A stretch of DNA of 64,000 bases from Rhizophagus irregularis (Eukaryota; Glomeromycota; Glomeromycetes; Glomerales; Glomeraceae). The notes below the pieces were generated by a model, which did not search any database, was not told the DNA's origin, and worked only from the letters and a program-made list of their open reading frames with translations. A program made the position numbers and the translations under genes. Within the stretch, counting starts at the first letter, position 1; the number at the start of each line of letters is the position of its first letter. Positions 1 to 11,020 of this stretch are shown piece by piece. The stretch is from contig NC_089454.1 in NCBI RefSeq assembly GCF_026210795.1, positions 186,001-250,000 on the forward strand, read 5' to 3'.

Positions 1-199
1 TTTCTTTTTTAGGTTTTAAACTTGACTTGGCTTATCAGACATTTGATACATGAATGAATTAGAGGTACGGATTATCCATAGATCATTGGATATCCGATGA
101 ATATTGATTATTGTTAAATAATAATAATTGTGCATTTATTAATAAATAATATTATAATAAATTATGTGAAATTATTAAACCAGTGATTTAAATTGTCAT

Positions 200-990
200 G
201 GCGTTTACACTAAATTGTTTAAAATTATTACTAAATTTCGCTCAATTGTCCGAAATTATTACAAAATTTTACTCAATTATCTGAAATTATTGCAAAATTT
301 CACTAAATTGTCTCTGAAAATGTTGCATTTATACCGTTTACACTCAATTGTCCAAAATCGGTAAAACATTTTCACTCAATTGTCCGAAATTATCCTAAAT
401 TTCATTAAATTATTCAAAAATTTAGCTAAAATTTACCAAAAACATGCCACAATTTTCCACAATTTGCATTACGTTTGCACAACATTGCTGAAAAATTCAC
501 CTAAATTTTCAACAATTTACATAACATTACTAAAAATTTACCTAAATTCACCACAATTTGCACTTCATTTGCATAAAATTACTAAAAATTTAACTAAATT
601 CACCACAATTTGCATTACGTTTACATAAAATTACTAAAAATTTAACAAAATTCACCACAATTTGCACTTCGTTTGCATAGCATTACTAAAAATTTAACTA
701 AATTCACCACAATTTGCATTACGTTTACATAAAATTACTAAAAATTTAACTAAATTCACCACAATTTGCACTTCGTTTACATAACATTACTAAAAATTTA
801 ACTAAATTCACTACAATTTGCACTTCGTTTACATAACATTTCTAAAATTTAACTAAATTCACCACAATTACATTACGTTTGCATAAAATTACTAAAAATT
901 TAACTAAATTCACCACAATTTGCACTTCGTTTGCATATCATTACTAAAGATTTGCCTAAAATTTCCCACAATTTAATGATAATTTACTGA
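200..990. repeat. AT-rich tandem array, unit about 52 bp
   Basis: A unit containing 'cacaatttgcacttcgtttg' followed by 'cataacattactaaaaattt' recurs about ten times between 450 and 960. A related shorter unit ('ctcaattgtccgaaattatt') fills 235-400. Units differ by scattered substitutions and a few deletions. A short open frame at 380-628 is a by-product of the repetition. No gene is visible. Confidence 0.85.
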
Positions 991-1289
991 AAAATTTCTT
1001 AACATTTGAATTAGGAATTCTGTAGGAATTCCGCCATTTTGACAAAATTTGCCAAATTGTAAGTCCTCCATTATCCCAAAATTGTAACACAATTTATCCC
1101 AATTTACTGGGATAATTCTCAATTTGCCAGAAAAATTCCAGGCAAATTTTGCGACAATGACATCTGTTCAACCTGTGGTACAGAGGTGAATTCCATCAGA
1201 TAACAGTGCCACTAAATTTTCACGTTGTGATAATCCACCTATACGACGTATTCTCCATGTTTCAATAATATTCCCACATCAGGAAATTT

Positions 1290-1760
1290 TATAGCGCGAA
1301 AAATTGCGTAAGTTTACGATTTTGTAAGTTTACGAAAGTTTATGGCATAATATTTCGAAAAATTTCGAAATATTACGTAAGTTTACAATTTCGTAAGATT
1401 TATGTGATATTACGGTTAAAATATTACGTAAGTTTTCAATATCGTAAGATTTACGCAATATTACGGTCAAAATATTCTGCAAATTTACAAAACTGTAAAC
1501 CTGCGTAATATTACGGTTGAAATATTTCGAAAATTTACGAAACTGTAAACCTGCGTAATATTACGGTTAAAATATTTTGAAAATTTACGAAACTGTAAAC
1601 CTGCGTAATATTACGGTTGAAATATTTCAAAAATTTATGAAACTGTAAACCTGCGTAATATTACGGTTAAAATATTTCGAAAATTTACGAAACTGTAAAC
1701 CTGCGTAATATTACAGTTGAAATATTTCGAAAATTTACGAGATTGTAAACTGCATATGCA
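1290..1760. repeat. 50-bp tandem array rich in TTACG/CGTAA
   Basis: From about 1440 a 50-bp unit, 'cgtaatattacggttgaaat' followed by 'atttcgaaaatttacgaaac' and 'tgtaaacctg', repeats about six times with few changes. Looser copies begin near 1290. The block 'cgtaatattacg' is palindromic. The array resembles the sequence at 10546-11020. Confidence 0.85.
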
Positions 1761-2124
1761 GTAGAACGTATACAAGGGGCATGTGATACTATTGAATAAT
1801 CAAAAATAATATAAACACCTTTTCTTTTATATAAACACCTTTTTTTTTAAGTTTGGGAAAGCAAATTTATTTTTATTTACGAATTTTTTATTATTTACAA
1901 TTTTTATGTTAAAAATTAAAGTAAATTCTAATTTTTATTATAACTTAATAAAAAAAATACACATTTGATACTTGTTCGCTACTATTTTATAAAATAGTAC
2001 CCAGGCTGTACGGCGTGGACGTCAGTATCAGTCACAGCCCAAAAAAAACGTGAGTCTCCAGCCGATATTTGGTACGGACTGGGCCTAGCTACTCACTTAA
2101 TAAATAATAAAAAAATAAAAATAA
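1761..2124. other. Spacer without recognised gene
   Basis: AT-rich DNA with a short, relatively GC-rich stretch at about 2000-2090. No open frame, RNA gene or repeat unit is supported. It lies 3' of the Myb/SANT gene that follows on the minus strand. Confidence 0.5.
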
Positions 2125-2756
2125 TTATCTTCTTCTACGATACGTAGATAAGTTTCTCCTTGCCCTACGATCATCATGCATGACTAAAATTGATCAAATT
2201 TATCAAATTTAAAACATGAACGTAAATATTAATTATAAATTTTATTATAGTATAATTACCTGGCCTCTCCCAAAATCTCGTTCTAAATTCGCAATAATAT
2301 CTTGCGCCGGTACGCGTCCACAGCCGCCGCCCAGGGTTACCATTACGATAAAGGACATAGTTCTAAATATCAAAATCAGTTTGAATATTTGGTAAATACA
2401 TTTAATTTATATGAATGTAATTTTATTTATTTACTTACATGGTAATCCCTGACGAGGTTCCTCCACTTTTGGCTGCACTGTTGCCCGGAAACCCTCGTTC
2501 GAAATATTCTATTTATTCTGATTCAATTAAATGGATTGGTTAATTTGAATTTAAATTCTTTCTTAAAGAAATTATAGATATTAGTCATATGAACCTATTG
2601 GCAACAGAGTCCCAAAAATCTTGGCGGCTTCTACCATTAATATTGTGGTAGGTGCAGTTTCTGTCTCGAAGCTGTGACAAGTTCAACAAGTTCGTCCATC
2701 ATAGCCCAGTTCCAATGGACGTTATAGTGGGAACGACGACGTGTGTGGCGAGGCAT
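2125..2756 (-). pseudogene. Myb/SANT-like DNA-binding protein, four exons, one apparent frameshift
   Basis: The gene starts at the ATG at 2756 (MPRHTRRRSHYNVHWNW) and encodes a small Myb/SANT-like helical domain. Predicted exons are 2756-2595, 2508-2439, 2362-2260 and 2183-2125, with GT..AG introns of 86, 76 and 76 nt that keep phase. Recognisable pieces are DELVELV in helix 1, SRQDFWDSVANR in helix 2 and SQKWRNLVRDYH in the recognition helix, then an RNGNPGRRLWTRTGARYY segment and an arginine-rich tail ending RRRR. Reading from exon 1 into RSRQDFW requires a change of frame near 2640, just before the in-frame TAA at 2637, so this copy is probably broken. Such small Myb/SANT proteins often accompany DNA transposons and bind element ends; that role is inferred. 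No flanking inverted repeat was identified. Confidence 0.7.
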
Positions 2757-3288
2757 TATTAGATTAGATTTGATTTTTATAATTTGATTTTGGGATGAGT
2801 AAAAATTTGAAAGAAAGTCGTAAAATGTCACTTTAAATAAAATTTAAACAATACCTCTTTGGTTTGATTTTATTTCTTGTTTCAATTAAAATTTAATTTA
2901 TTAGACTTTTCATCATTAAACATATTAATTAAATCTCATGCGGATATGGATTATCTAAATATAAATATCATGATTCTAAATATAAATATAAATCACTTAA
3001 TTTATTTTAATTTTTTTTTAAAAAAAAAATCTTAGTTTGATTTCAATTAAAAATAATTAAAAATCATGTGCATGTTTTGGTTATTTAAATATAAATATCA
3101 ATATATTATATTTAAAAATAAACCAATTTATTATTAGCACATTCTATTGAATTTTAAAAAAATCAATTTTTTTTTAAAAAAAATCATCAATATATCATAT
3201 TTAAAAATAAAACAATTATATTCTGATTAAATATTTTGCGTACATTTCTTAAAAAAATCATAAAAAAAAATCTTGTACGTCATACATG
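2757..3288. other. AT-rich intergenic stretch
   Basis: A/T-run-rich sequence between the Myb/SANT gene start and the left end of the Plavaka element. A degenerate repeat of 'aaatataaatatcaatatat' type occurs at 2955-3210. Nothing codes here. Confidence 0.5.
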
Positions 3289-3492
3289 CAATTACTAAAT
3301 ATCATCCCCTTGTGATAAATAAAAAATTACGCAACACAAATTCAACACAAACTCAACACAAATTTAACAAATTTAACGAAATTTGGCCAAAATTAATAAT
3401 TTTTTACCAGAATTATCAACACAAATTGAACACAAATTGAACACAAATTTCAGTCACGATTTATTTATGTCACACCCGTGTTGTTAATAATT
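3289..3492. repeat. Left terminal inverted repeat of Plavaka element
   Basis: It reads 'caattactaaatatcatccc' at the tip, continues through repeated 'caacacaaattgaacacaaa' blocks and ends near 'acacccgtgttgtta'. The reverse complement at the right end matches over about 190 bp with few differences. The internal ACACAAATT repeats look like subterminal transposase-binding repeats. Confidence 0.9.
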
Positions 3493-5638
3493 AAATAAAT
3501 AAATCTGCATTTTATTTATGATATGGGAAACGTGACCATAAATTCTTTAAGGATATAATTTTATTAAAATAAATCAAAACTCCTATATCAAGTGACTAAA
3601 AAATATATTTATTTACGAAATATTCATTTTGTTTATCAAATCGGGGTACTATGTGAACGACACCATGTATAGACTCTATAGCTACAAAGTTATATAATTC
3701 TATCAATTTTAAGTGAGGACATCTATATAAATATGGGTTCCTTTTAGATTTACAATCGTACCATTGAATTAATGCGAGATTTAGCGGTGGGTCTGTTAAT
3801 ACTTCTGCTAACAATAAGGCCTATAAATAATAAATATTTATTAATACTTTATAATAAATTATTACATAAATTGGAAAAATACCTGTCCATAACAAAGTCC
3901 TTTGTCTGATATATAATCATTTGATTCTTCAGAATCCATTGAAATAGCTATGTCGCTAAACCATACTTTATTATGATACCTGTTTGTGGCAGCGCATTAT
4001 GGTTTTTAGATTTTCCAGTGTTACCGATCCGTATATGTTTATTCGGGTTTCACAATAATTGTGAACCCATCAAGTAAATCTAGATATGAATCAGACAACT
4101 TATAAATCTAGCAAAACCGGTCTGCATTTTATTGTCTACGGAATCTTTTTTTTCATTAAAAAATGTATTTGCATTTTGTAAAGAGAAATCAAAGAGTCTT
4201 GCAGAAAATTTACAAGTGCGAGGTGTTTTTGCCGGATTCACTGAATGTTGAGACATTCTAATAGATATTGCTTGACGTTTTATCTATTAATTTAATTTCC
4301 ATCTTAAGTTATATAATAAATATATACAATAAATAAATTTCCAAATACTTACAGTTCGTAAAAGCTGAGGTTCGACATCTTTTTTATTGCTAATTCGGTA
4401 AGGTATTTTAACAAAATATTTGTGGAGACTTTCGTAAGTTTCTGTGGTATAGCCATTTATTGCTCCATAAGATCGTATTGAGTCAATAATGTGATAAACC
4501 CATGAATGCAATTTAGGCAACTTCAAATTGGAAGGAGAAACAAATTTAAAAGCCTTGACAAACATCCGCGCCCATCTATGTATTGCATCCTAAAATTTAA
4601 ATGTTAATTTAATTTATTTAATTTAAATTTTCGATTTTACTAAAATTTTAATACATACATTAAATTTCTCCAAGTCACTTTCACTAAATTCTTCATATCT
4701 ACTTAAAATATACATTTCATTCCAATATTCATACAATTTCACAAGATCATCATTATTTACAAAATTATCTACTTCGTTATTATTTTCATCATATAAATTA
4801 TCAATAACAAATATCATGACTTTCATCAAACTTCGATATTCATTAGCAGTTAATCTTGCAATTGACTGCAGTCCATTGGAAAAAAATTTTAATGGCGGGA
4901 AAACGTGGAATTGCTGCTAGACGGTGATCTACTTCTTCAACTAATTTATTACCATTAACATGTTGCAATTTTAAGATATCGCACGTGAAGATAATTTGAT
5001 AACGAAATAAACCCAAATCTAAATGATGCATTCTGTCAGGAACAGTAGCCAAGTAGATATTTATATTCCTTGATAATATAAATATTTATAATTAATATAT
5101 ATATATGTTATTATAATTATTTCTACTTTTGCATACTTACGGCAAATCCCAAAAAAAATTAGGTACAGATTCTATGCAAACAGATTTTTGTGTATCATTT
5201 TCAAAATATTTACGCATTTCATCATGAGTTCTTAGTATTACATCATTAACCGATAAGTTTATATTTGCAAGATTGTCCCTTTTAATTAAACAGGAGTGAC
5301 ATGGAAGGCTTGAATTGGAGGATTTATAAACTAAACAAAAACTGCGTTCTCGGCCAATCTGCAATAATAGTTGAAACTCTAGGATAAAACCAGGTATTTT
5401 CATTATTTATAAAAAGGTCTATACCATCTTTTAATAAAATAATTGGTTCTAGTAAATGACGTAAAGATTTATGAAAGGTATCACGAACCAGATCTTTATT
5501 TGCAGCTTCTAAAATTGGTAAATATCCCAAAAGTTGCTTTGCATCCTGTTTATTACGACGCCATATTGGGATATTGCCTAATGAAATATATATTGGATGC
5601 AATTGACTTTTTCCTAATGTATCTGTAGTTGTTGCATC

Positions 5639-5882
5639 TAAGGTTGCTTGTCTAAACCTCTTCAAAATCCTACGATTAGTTTCGTCAAAATTTTACTATA
5701 GATTTATTATAGTTTCGGCAGAGTTTCGGCAGTTTCGGCATTTATAATAAGTTTCGGCAGTTTCGCCATTCTCCAAAGTTTCGCCAGTTTTTTAATATAA
5801 CTTTAATATAGTTTCGGCAGAATTTCGCTTTTCGGTGAAACGCCATCTTGCCTAAACCCCTAGGTTTCGGCAAGCAACCTTA
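5639..5882. mobile_element. hAT-type MITE, TAAGGTTGC family, copy 1
   Basis: A 244-bp element with ends TAAGGTTGCTTG..CAAGCAACCTTA, flanked by a perfect 8-bp duplication GTTGCATC (5631-5638 and 5883-5890). Removing the element and one duplicate restores the Plavaka transposase reading frame across the junction. It shares its termini with the 4.5-kb hAT element at 33579-38054, the likely source of transposase for this family. Confidence 0.93.
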
Positions 5883-6590
5883 GTTGCATCAGAATATAAA
5901 ATAATTGATAATAATTTGGAACCAGTAGGTAAGGATTCTTGCGTAGTTTTCCACCATTTTCCAGTGTTTTGTTCACTGTAAATACTTTCTCTATTATACT
6001 ATAAAATAATATAAATAAATTAAAATAAATATTATTTAAATTATTGAATTAACTAATATTTACTATTTACCTCATAGTTTTCGTAAAATAGCGCAAAATT
6101 TTGTGTTATGTCAGGAACAGTTAAGATATTTTTGATGCACTGTATTAAGTTTTGATAATAAAGAAAATAATCTTTATCCTTATGTTTTGTTATAAGAACT
6201 TTACTAAATTCTAAATTAGAAAACTGCATATTATTCATAAATGCTCGTCCCTGTTCAATATTTTTTGGTAATGGTGATTCTGTAAGATTTAAATGTTTAT
6301 TAAAAAAACGTATTATTTCATTACCATCTTTATTGTTTATTTTATATTTCGTTACTAATAACATTAGATCTTTATAAGCATCATTAGGAAATTCTGTGCA
6401 AGTTTTGGTATTGAGATTTTTGGGTTCTTCAAAAATTTCAGGCTCTTCAGATGAATCTAATATATTTTCAAAGTTACTATCTTCAAGGCTCATCTCTCGA
6501 TATTGCACTTCCAATACTGTCAAATGACATATTTTGTACATTATTATCATCATCCACCTAAAATTATAAACCAAAATGAGTTAGTATAAT

Positions 6591-6678
6591 TTGAGCTTTT
6601 TCTTTAAAAAGAATAATCTGGAATAACATAATTATTGAGCTTTTTCTTTAAAAAGAATAATCTGGAATAACATAATTA
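6591..6678. repeat. Perfect 44-bp direct duplication in a transposase intron
   Basis: The segment starting 'ttgagctttttctttaaaaa' at 6591 is repeated head to tail from 6635. The second copy abuts the predicted 5' splice site of the first intron of the Plavaka gene (minus strand), so alternative donor or acceptor use is possible. Confidence 0.85.
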
Positions 6679-6874
6679 CCTCAACTTTATCATTTTCATA
6701 TTCACTACTTAGATTACTTCTTGTATCCATTTTACTGCTATATTTTTCACTATCATTATTATCATCATCATCTTCTACTTCTACTTCTACATTTTTTAAG
6801 CATTTTTGGGCGTGTTGAGTATATGCAAAGCGTTGACTGAATATTCGCATACAAAGGGGGCATTTGAAACTCAT

Positions 6875-7973
6875 GTTACTAAATTAACGCGTCAAATTTG
6901 ATGAAAAGTATCAATTCACTATTTAATTTATATGAGATTATGTGTGCTAATAAAATTATATTGCAAATTCATTGTAAAAATTTAATGAATTAATTGAATG
7001 GATTACAATTGATTGAGTTATTTGAATAGACACGACTACGCAAATTTACGCATTAATGAATGGAACTGGCTGTAAGAATCTGGTGGCTAATATCGCGGAA
7101 TCATTCGCAATTTTACGCATTATAGCAAAATTTAAAATATGCGAAACACTCAGCAATTTTGCTGTCGGGAACTTGCCGAGTTCGTGGGTTGGCAAATCTA
7201 AAAATAAATGTAACAAGTCTATGATGTACCATATAAATGTTGTTTATTATTTTATTTACTATTTCAATTTGCCAGCAACCTGCCAAGTGAATCTGACAGC
7301 AAAAGTGCTGAGTGTTTCGCATATTTTGAATTTGCTGTAACGGGCTGTAAGAATTCGGATGGCTTATTCAATCGGCTAATCATCTGATAATCAGCCGCAA
7401 ATTTATTGGCTTAACACGACAAATCACTTTTACAATAATGGACGGATGATCAGCCACAAATTTATGCGATAATCAGGTTATAAGCGCTCAAGATCACTAT
7501 CAATCTGATCAGCCAAATGAGTTCACTGGCTGCAACTTTTTTTTTCCATGCATAAAAGCCCCAACATGTGTAACATGTTATTTTTTTATAAATTGGATTT
7601 GATTAATATTTCGATTGTACTATGTGCTTTTACGAGAGTTTTTTTTTAAAGTTCTCTTATGAAAGTGTTACAATATTTTTTCGTAATATCACGATGCAAA
7701 ATTTTTGCATTAGTACATTCATTTTTTGTAATATTTCGCATTAGTTCATCCATTTTTCGCAATATTTCGCAAGTTTTTTTTCTTTTTTAGTATAGAATGG
7801 CGGAAATTACCTTATGACAGCTTGCCTCCTTTTTCTGAATTTCTGATTCATGTATTTCCCTCTTTTTCCTCATCCTTTTCGAATTTTCTAGTTCACCTTT
7901 TTCTCATATATTTCCTCTTTTTTCTCATATATTTCCTTTTTTCTCATATTTTCGTTTCAAATTTATTATCATA
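6875..7973. promoter_or_regulatory. Divergent intergenic spacer of the Plavaka element
   Basis: About 1.1 kb separates the start of the transposase gene (minus) from the start of the second gene (plus), so both promoters must lie here. The sequence contains short repeated blocks such as 'cagccacaaatttatgcgat', 'taagaatct' and 'gcaatatttcgcaagt', and pyrimidine-rich DNA just before 7974. No defined TATA box or operator can be assigned. Confidence 0.45.
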
Positions 7974-9390
7974 ATGGCTACAAAGCGTGGCGAGAAACGA
8001 AGAATTGATGATAATGAAAGATTTTCAAAACGTAGTACTGAGGGTAGCGAAGCTGAGAAGCGAGTGAGAATATCCGATGATAGCGTTGATGGTATATATG
8101 ACATGATATGTATCATATTCTTTATAAAAGAAATTATATAATATATAGTTAAATTATATTTTATTGTTAAAGTTAATAAAAAAACAATAGAAAAACTATT
8201 AAGAACCAATTCACAGATAATTTCTAAGCTTGAAGTTCTTATCACCAGACAAAAAAATCTTGAAACCCGTCTCATGAGCATAGAAAAAAAGCTCAACGAT
8301 AATAACAAAAATAATAATAATACAATAGATCCGGAGTATGTAAAGGTAATAAAGATGAATATTATTTAATGTAAACCTGAAATGCTAACCTCGTTTGATT
8401 AGGAGCTCGTTAAGAAGGTGTTGAAAATTTTATTTGAAAATTTTGTTTATCCTTCGCAAGACGAGTACAAACTCGCTACCGAAAAATATTTAAAGACGAA
8501 AATCTGGAATTTATGCGCCAGTTCAAAAAAAATCAATGGATTATTTTTTTCGAAAAAAAATTGCCCCGACTGTAAGTTAAAGCAATTATGAATTTTATTA
8601 AATTTCATACTAACATTTTTTTTTAATAGTTAGTACAACAACATAGAAGCATACGAGGGACATTTACGTCTAGAGTTAAAGACGTTATGTATTCTGTTTT
8701 CGAAGGCGACTGGGCATAAATTACCGTCTATTAACACTCAGGCTAGTCCGTCAAAGATTCAGGAATGGAAGAGTAAGGCGGAGGTGAAAAGATGTTACAA
8801 CAACCTATTTAAAAAGGTTAAAGATGGGCAACCTACGACATATATGTCGCTGATAATTGATAAGTTGCGAAAAGAAAATAAAAATCCCTCAAAAACACAA
8901 ATAGCGTATGCGATTAGCATATGTGAAACGTACTTAAATCCTAATAATCAAAACATTCAAATGAGCGAAAGTATAATGAAGTCGAAGATAATCAACAATT
9001 TAGTAAGTTTTTAATTTACAATTTGCAAAATGTGAATTATTTGAATTACAATTTATTTATTTATTTATTGATTTTTAGCAAAAGTTGGAAAATAGGGATA
9101 AATTTACACATTCGGACGATGATTCTCATGATGGTAATGATGTAAATGATGGTGGTGATAGAGCAGCTGACGATAGAGCAGGTGCGGCTGATGATAGTGT
9201 GACTAATGATGGTAGGCCTAACGATGGTGCGGCTAACGATGATGCGGCCAACGATGGTGTGACCAACGATGGTGCGGCCAATGATGGCATAGCTGACGAT
9301 GATATACTTTCTATTGACTCTTATAACACGGAGGAGGAAGGTCGGTATATAAATAGTTTATTAGAGAATTATGGGTTGCATAGGAAATAA
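7974..9390 (+). pseudogene. Second gene of the Plavaka element: coiled-coil protein with acidic N-D-G repeat tail
   Basis: The start ATG at 7974 gives a basic N terminus (MATKRGEKRRIDD). Introns are predicted at about 8091-8172, 8347-8402, 8571-8628 and 9003-9078, with GT..AG ends. Exon 2 encodes a coiled coil (KKTIEKLLRTNSQIISKLEV), exon 3 ELVKKVLKILFENFVYPSQD and exon 4 RGTFTSRVKDVMYSVF. A frame change is needed near 8717 to continue into KLPSINTQASPSKIQEW and the 8784-9002 frame. The last exon has a coding minisatellite of five-residue units (NDGAA/NDGVT) followed by an acidic end. I do not recognise a catalytic domain. By position it resembles the accessory DNA-binding protein that some CACTA elements encode beside the transposase; that is inference. 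Confidence 0.6.
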
Positions 9391-9472
9391 ATATTATTTT
9401 TTATATATATCACACGTAATAGCATTTTTTTTACCATAATTAATATAGTTTTAATAAATAAAATGGTTATTA

Positions 9473-9663
9473 ATTCTTAACAACACGGGTGTGACATAAA
9501 TAAATCGTGGCTAAAATTTGTGTTCAATTTGTGTTCAATTTGTGTTGATAATTCTGGTAAAAATTTGTTAATTTTGGCCAAATTTCGTTAAATTTGTTAA
9601 ATTTGTGTTGAATTTGTGTTGATAATTTTTAATTTATCACGAGGGGATAATATTTAGTAATTG
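9473..9663. repeat. Right terminal inverted repeat of Plavaka element
   Basis: Reverse complement of the left repeat: 'ttaacaacacgggtgtgaca' at the inner side and 'ggataatatttagtaattg' at the tip. The high match between the ends indicates relatively recent activity. Confidence 0.9.
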
Positions 9664-10545
9664 TGCATATACAATTTCTGTGATTTTTTAAAATGCGGAT
9701 TTCCGTAATTTTACGATATTGTATTTTCTGGCCAATCAAATTAGGCTGATCCTTGCATGTGATTTAATCATTTAATCATTTAATCATGCACGCGTTTTTG
9801 TCTTATTTATTTTTGTTTCTTATTTCTTTATTCTTTTGTTCAATATTTTTAATTTTTTTGTCTCTTCTTTTTATTATTTCTTTAATTATATACAATATAT
9901 TTACATATATTTCATAATTTATTGCTTTGCAGGTATAGAAATATTTGTTTATTAATACTAATTATTTTCATTTTTTTTTACCTCTTTGTTATTTTGTATC
10001 GTAATACTAACAATAATATCCATGTTTCCTTTATTCCTTTTTACTTGTACTTTAATACTAACGATACTAACAATACTAACAACATGTTTATTTTTTCCTT
10101 TCTCTTTATTTCTTTATTCTTTTGTTCAATTACTTTGCAGGTATAGAAATATTTATTTATTAATACTAATTATTTTAATATTAACGCGTTTTTTTTTACC
10201 TCTTTGTTACTTTATGTCGTAATACTAACAATACTATCTACGTTTCCTTTATTTCTTTTTACTTGTACTTTAATACTAACGATAATATCCATGTTTCTTT
10301 TACTCCTTTTACTGTTTCTTTAACTCTTTTTACCTTAATACTAACAATAATAACAATATTTCTTTTATCTTTATATCTAATACTAACGTTACTATAGCTG
10401 TTTCTCTTCTTTTTACGTCTAATAATATTGTTACTCTACTCTTTCTTTTTTTTACTTTTATGTATTCTGTATATATTAATAAATACTTGTAATTTTTTAT
10501 GATTATATCTAATAAAACATACATTATATAAACTTATAGTACAGA
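9664..10545. repeat. Pyrimidine-rich degenerate repeat with many TACTAAC and CAG/GTATAG motifs
   Basis: The block 'gcaggtatagaaatatttgt' at 9930 recurs at about 10137, defining an imperfect repeat of roughly 205 bp. Between them and up to about 10400 are a dozen copies of (A)ATACTAAC in long C/T tracts. Short frames at 9922-10222 are low-complexity translations, not genes. Confidence 0.6.
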
Positions 10546-11020
10546 AAATGAAGTATTATTTATCGAAATATTTTGAAATATTACGAAATATTAAGTTGTG
10601 TAAAATCACAGAATATTACGAATCGTCAAATTATGGAACATTACGCATCATAGAATTTCAAAATATTTTAAAAAGTTGCGAAGTATTACGCAGTAAAATT
10701 ACGGAATATTACGAATCGTAAAATTACGAAGCCTTGCATACAGTAATATTTCAAAATATTTTAAAAAGTTACAAAATATTACGCTTACGCAAACTTGCGG
10801 CGGGTCTGAAAACTTACGAAATATTATGTAAAATTACGAAATATTGCGAACCGCAAAATTACGGAATATTACAAATCGTAAAATTACGAAGCTTTGCATA
10901 TCGTAATATTTCGAAATATTTTAAAAAGTTACAAAATATTACGCTTACACAAACTTGCGGTGGGTCTGGAAGCTTACAAAATATTATGATGTGTAAACTT
11001 GCGCAACTTTTCGCACTATA
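10546..11020. repeat. Palindrome-rich array of 'acgaaatattacg' type
   Basis: Runs of 'cgaaatattacg', 'cggaatattacgaatcgt' and 'ttttaaaaagttacaaaata' alternate. One longer block ('ttacgcttacgcaaacttgc' and its neighbours) occurs twice, at about 10780 and 10945. It truncates the 3' end of the MULE gene. It is related in composition to the array at 1290-1760. Confidence 0.65.

Larger units (their letters stand above)
3596..6874 (-). pseudogene. Plavaka transposase, multi-exon, disrupted
   Basis: Reading from 6874, the protein starts with a C2H2 zinc finger (CPLCMRIFSQRFAYTQHAQKC, C5-x2-C8..H..C) and an acidic stretch. Exon 6574-6053 carries the SPLPKN and NDAYKDLMLLV region. The motif HPIYISLGNIP at about 5600-5570, then CHSCLIKRDNL and PDRMHHLDLGLFRY (5040-5000), are hallmarks of Plavaka transposases. 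The C-terminal exon 3814-3596 has LIQWYDCK and ends FVNKYIF. The gene is interrupted by a 244-bp insertion at 5639-5882. Frame changes are evident near 5350 (after IADWP) and near 4890. Introns such as 6052 to about 6000 and 4286 to about 4265 have GT..AG ends. The protein would cut and join the element ends in the nucleus. Family assignment is confident; exact exon borders are approximate. Confidence 0.85.
3289..9663. mobile_element. Plavaka-type (CACTA-related) DNA transposon, about 6.4 kb, two divergent genes
   Basis: The element is bounded by matching inverted repeats at 3289-3492 and 9473-9663. It carries a Plavaka transposase gene on the minus strand (3596-6874) and a second gene on the plus strand (7974-9390). 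The two genes diverge from a shared 1.1-kb spacer, so a bidirectional promoter is likely. Both genes carry frame disruptions, so the copy is probably not autonomous. The outermost bases and the target duplication could not be fixed; the repeat may continue weakly outward. A TAAGGTTGC-family element (5639-5882) sits inside the transposase gene. Confidence 0.85.

Noticed and set aside
380-628. 82-codon frame
   Set aside because: It repeats with the 52-bp tandem unit and has no domain.
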